From Cryptomeria japonica (Eukaryota > Streptophyta > Pinopsida > Cupressales > Cupressaceae): 64,000 bases of DNA. The notes below the pieces were generated by a model. The model did no database searches and had not been told where the DNA came from. It was given only the letters and a program-made list of their open reading frames with translations. Positions 59,986-64,000 of the stretch are shown in pieces. The position numbers and the translations under genes were made by a program. The DNA lies in contig NC_081405.1 in NCBI RefSeq assembly GCF_030272615.1, positions 315,354,541 through 315,418,540 on the forward strand, given 5' to 3'. Every line of letters begins with the position of its first letter. The stretch's first letter is position 1.

Positions 59986-61080
59986 TGCACACTGTCCTTC
60001 GAAAAATCTGCAAAATGAAAAGGGTTTTCCCGTCTCTGCAAATGAAGCCCAAACCTGCAATTATAGTTGTGCACCTTCAACCTACATGCAAAAAAGAAGG
60101 GAAGAAGGGTTCTGAATAGTGTTTTGCCTCAGTCAAACCCCGGTTGAGGAATAAATCTTTAAAGAAAGTAATTGCAAATGCTTAAATGTAAATAATGGAA
60201 ATGTATACCGTATAGATCTGCAATTTATTGATGATGGTTTCCTTGCTTCTTGAATTTAATCACAAGTGTTTGCATGAAATTGCATGTAACATTCCAAAAC
60301 CCTAACACACACACATGCTTGCAAATGAATGTTGTAATGTTTCTCCAATGGATCAATGAATAAGACACATGAAGAAGAAGACTTGATGGATGCTTGAAGA
60401 CTTGAATGTTTGATGAATACCTTTCACTTGAATTTTTCCTATCGTGTATTTTGTGTATATAGTGTCTATGCAAATGAGAGGGCCAATGTCTCAGAAGATT
60501 AATTCATCTCACCAAAGACCAACATCGAGGGGATTTAGAATCCCAAAATGCAGATAAGACCGGTGGGACCTATCTTGGGGCCACCATAAGAGGGGGGTAG
60601 AGGGGCGCCAAGCCCCTGTCCTGCCCTATCTTGGGGTTTAGACAGGGTCTAAAGGTAGAAACAAGGCTTAAACAAGGAGGGTTTCAAGGTGAAAATGCAG
60701 AGAGAAGTCTTAGTTACGAAGGAAGATTCGATCGCCAAGATGAGGACCTCAAATGTGGTTAAAATTGCTAGGGTGGCAATTTTATGACACTACAGTAACA
60801 TGTATCCATTTTCTAATGAATGGGTCCCCATTTCTAGTGGAATTTTTCCTCATGAGAAAACCTCCCCTGAATTGGTGCTCATCTTCTTGCACTTGCCTTA
60901 AAGGTATCTATATTTTTAACAATCTAGTTGTAATTAACTCCCATTTTTTCTAATGATGGTATATTATTTATACAAAATGTTGAAAAAAAACTAATAATGC
61001 ATTGGAATTTCTAAATCTATATTTCTCTGCTTCAAGATCTAAGCTTTCCTATGATGCAACAAATTTATTATGATTAGTTC
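59986..61080. other. Non-coding DNA right of element C
   Basis: A less AT-rich block at 60540-60700 (GGGGGGTAGAGGGGCGCC) resembles an LTR core but no partner was found. No coding sequence supported. Confidence 0.5.
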
Positions 61081-61089
61081 TAATCTAAT

Positions 61090-62795
61090 TCCTTCTTGGA
61101 TCCTTAAAGAATGGAAACAAATCAGACATGGATAGATGACTAGATATCTAGGTCAGTCTTACTAACATCTGGAATTGGTTCATAGTTAAGTTGAAAAACA
61201 AGATCTTTAATTATGGAAATAAATACTTATCAATTGTCGGTAAGTTTCAAGTGGTTAACACATTATTTTTGGCCTCTAATGTTTACTACTCCTCTTGTTG
61301 GATGTTATCCAAAAAGGGTTGCGGTAAGCTTTATAAAATGTGACAATCACTGTGGACTAATTGGGACGGTCAATTAGGCTTTAAAACTTCATCTTGGCCT
61401 CATTATATACAATCCAAAAATAAGAGTGGGCTAGGGATCTTGGTTCCTAAGACTCAAGGCTCTTGTTTATCAGCAAAATGGATAATAAGAGTCATAACTG
61501 GAGAGAAACCTAGAAAAATGTTTGTTCATCACTGTGTTTCTCTTGCTACTGGAAATAAAGAATGGAAATGTTTTGGATGAATCCTTTCTTTCAGTTAAGG
61601 GCCTTATTTCCTTTGCAATCCATCTAGAAATCTTGGCGACAAGTTTTGTACTTTTTTAATATGAAAGGATTCTCTACAACATGGGTTTAGCTTTGCCACC
61701 TCTTCTATTTGGTGGAATAAATTAGTTCAATATCATAGGAACCCTCTTGTAATTATCTTTCCCAAACAAGCTCTTTATTTATTAAACAAAGGTATGTAGC
61801 AGTTTAGTGATATCTAGGATTTCACTTCACTAGATTGAGTTGAGTTCCAAGGCACTAAAATATCTTTTAGGCTGAATAACAAATTTATAGGGTTTATTAC
61901 ATTTATAAAATCAATGGTGTTGGTGGATTCTCATGGAATTATGATCTCCTTTGTAATGGAATTTAAATTATTGGTTTTAGCTTGGGAAAACTTCCTTTTC
62001 GATTTCCCTTTGAAGAAGATTTACCTATCACTTCTTCCAAACATAAAGCTGAGGAAAATGCTCAAATCCTAAGCTGGAAAGTATTACACCATAAATTGTC
62101 TAAATGTGATAGATTAAAATATTTAAAGATTCCTCCAATTACATACCCTTTCTACTAGCATTCTAAAAGTATAAAACATAGTTTTTTGGATTGTTTTGGG
62201 CCAAGAGGAAATGGACTACAATTTTTTATCATTTTCCTACTATCTTTGACCATGTGTTGGATTGGAAAGAAGTTGTTTTAGGTATTGGGTTGCCTAAGAG
62301 AATTTTTGTTGATTTTATGAGACAAACTATCTTGCTGCATATTTGAAAATGTAGGTGTTTAGCTATTTTTTTCTAATTATATTACACATCAGGAAGTAGA
62401 AATGCTACAACTTTCTGTCACATCATGTTAGAACTTATTTCGTTGTACTCTCAGCTAATAAAGGAGGCCACCTACAACAACCTTTAGGTGGAGATCAAAT
62501 ATCAATTCACACAAATGCATGTTGGAGATGTTAAATGTTATAGACAACTTAAAAAACCCTTCAAATTTCAAGTGTTATTTAAGACCAAGTTATGTATATC
62601 ATTGCCCTTATTATATCGGTTCATTTTAGATACTAGTTATTTTTGCTGCTTCAACTGCTATTATAGTGTTTTCTTCTTATCAGTAGTCAATATTCATAGA
62701 ACTATTAATTTTCTTTCTTTCTCATGTGTTCCTTCTGAACTACTATTATAATAATTATTGTAATTATCTTTGTTCAATAAAAATAAAAATAAAAT
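61090..62795 (+). pseudogene. LINE remnant: RT C-terminus and zf-RVT
   Basis: Translation in shifting frames gives WNWFIVKLKNKIFNYG, LSIVGKFQVVNTLFLASNVY, LGFKTSSWPHYIQSKNKSG, LGILVPKTQGSCLSAKWIIR and MFVHHC. These match the layout of plant LINE RT C-termini (SIVGRxQV, ASHVYYSSCW, GGLGIxDxKxQGxxLxAKWI). Further on, SWKVLHHKLSKCDRLKYLKI and SFLDCFGPRG recall the zf-RVT domain. Several stops and frameshifts. It ends with a tail of AATAAAAATAAAA near 62780, as LINEs do. The 5' part is missing, which is usual for LINE copies. Confidence 0.8.
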
Positions 62796-63044
62796 TCTCC
62801 TTTAAACTGTTTGACCTAGATATTATTATTAACATTTGAACAAAATTTTACATTATTAATCAGAGAATACAAAAACCAAATACAAAAATCAATATAAATA
62901 TACGATAAATTAGATCAATATAAATAATAAATATTATTTTTAATTTGAATTTTAAAAGTTCAATATTTTGATCTCTTATTAAAAAATAAAAATAATCAAA
63001 TTGGAAAACAAACTAGAACAATATTAAAAAAAATTATGATAAAT

Positions 63045-63600
63045 AATAAATCTTCAGAGAGGCTAATAGTATGGCAGATATACTAGCTAATAGGGGTGTA
63101 GATGTTTTTAATGAAAAATATATCTAAAACTTCGAAATTCGAGAGTATATTATCTGAGTAGATGGTAGATTTGAATATCTTTGGTAGGGATATGGATCAT
63201 TACCTTCATATTTTTGTAGCACTCCTTGCCTGAGGATTTTTTCTTTCTTTTTCAAATCGAGGCTTTGCAAATTTTTGAATTATAGACTTATTAAGAGTTT
63301 TTGAATTCTAGAACAATGGCTAGTTTCATTCATTTAAGACTTCTTTTCTTTAACCCAATAGTAGTTTTCTTGTTTGCCCTAACAAAAAGTCAAGAGTCTT
63401 GTCACAGGAAGGTTTTTAAGAGGTAGGATCACCCTCCTTTGAGAAATGATTTTTTTTTCTGGAGATATTTCTTGGGTTCCCCAGATTTGCTTTCGCAGAA
63501 TATAAAGAATGGTAACTTTGCATTAAAGTTTTTAGTTGTTCAGCTAGTAAAGGAGGTATGGTAAATGGTCTTGGTCTTTTTGCTTAAAGTTGCCTCTCCC
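63045..63600 (+). pseudogene. Second LINE remnant (RNase H end)
   Basis: FREANSMADILANRGVDVFNE at about 63055-63117 matches the end of the RNase H domain carried by some plant LINEs (REANxxADxLAxxG). Flanking frames are broken. Confidence 0.55.
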
Positions 63601-63612
63601 TTTTCTTAAAAG

Positions 63613-63798
63613 ATATTCAAATTTGTTTTTGATTAAGATAAACGGTTTTTACAAGGACCCGAAATGCAAATCCAACATAAAAGAATAAAACTAGTAGCGA
63701 ACTAGAGTTTAAACAACTACGAACCGAAAACACAAACAACGGATACACCCCATTGCCCCTAAACCAAAAACCAACAAAAAAGGATATTTGAATTTGTT
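63613..63798 (-). mobile_element. Possible short truncated minus-strand retroelement
   Basis: On the minus strand the segment reads like a LINE 3' end: TTTCGGGTCCTTGTAAAAACC then a CTTAATCAAAAA tail. It is bracketed by similar direct copies of GATATTCAAATTTGTT (63613) and GATATTTGAATTTGTT (63783), a likely target duplication. Confidence 0.4.
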
Positions 63799-64000
63799 GC
63801 CACCATTCTGGTGAGACATTTAATGAGTAGATCTCGTCTGAGATTCAATTTTCCCTAGGATCTTTCTTCGATTTTTACAAAGTTTTTTAGTAATTTTGGT
63901 GTAGATGGAGAAAAACAAGGTTTTTAATCACTAACAATAGCCATGGAAAATTCCATTATTTAGTAGCATATTATGCGATGACTTGTCAAATCAATTTGAC

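Noticed and set aside
60540-60700. GC-rich block considered as an LTR core
   Set aside because: No second copy, no TG...CA ends with target duplication.
1-64000. tRNA or rRNA genes
   Set aside because: No cloverleaf with A and B box sequences or rRNA core was recognised; only tRNA-complementary primer sites of retroelements are present.

Overview
The window is nuclear DNA from a large, AT-rich, transposon-dominated plant genome. Angiosperm-like tRNA-primed LTR elements, a Tat-type Ty3/gypsy element with a second RNase H, plant LINE remnants and a plant mobile domain (PMD) gene all point to a seed plant. A conifer or other gymnosperm is my best guess from the size and style of the elements, but this is inference. 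I see no intact host gene. Every long coding region is a decayed mobile-element gene.

Left part (1-18006). A five-exon gene on the minus strand (540 back from 11598) encodes a protein with a split GCAGQFK motif and looks like a transposase-type family. It is a pseudogene, and its first exon was cut by a complete Ty1/copia element (A, 5610-10301, target duplication GGATA). Upstream lie AT-rich DNA, several degenerate tandem repeats and a broken, unrecognised minus-strand ORF.

Central part (18012-59980) is one Ty3/gypsy Tat-type element (C) with LTRs 41 kb apart and target duplication GAAAG. C has lost gag capsid, reverse transcriptase and the first RNase H. Two large insertions sit inside it. 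The first is a full-length Tat element (B, 19450-35698, TSD ATTAC). B has one uninterrupted gag-pol frame spoiled only by stop codons. It also carries an antisense, intron-containing PMD gene between pol and the 3' LTR. The second insertion is a giant non-coding inverted-repeat element (F, 42303-58143, candidate TSD GATG). Its arms hold hairpin blocks, a strand-biased CT/GA tract and a palindromic 20-bp CATATG satellite. A Ty1/copia element on the minus strand (E, 47937-55437, TSD ACCAT) is inserted in that satellite. The nesting order is C older than B and F, and F older than E.

Right part (59981-64000) holds AT-rich DNA, a LINE reverse-transcriptase/zf-RVT remnant, a second LINE RNase H remnant, and probably a short truncated minus-strand retroelement.

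A common theme is the mode of decay. Across A, B, C, E, the PMD gene and the minus-strand pseudogene, most in-frame stops can be explained by one C-to-T change on one strand or the other (CAG, CAA, CGA or TGG to a stop), while frameshifts are rare. This is what heavy cytosine methylation followed by deamination would produce.
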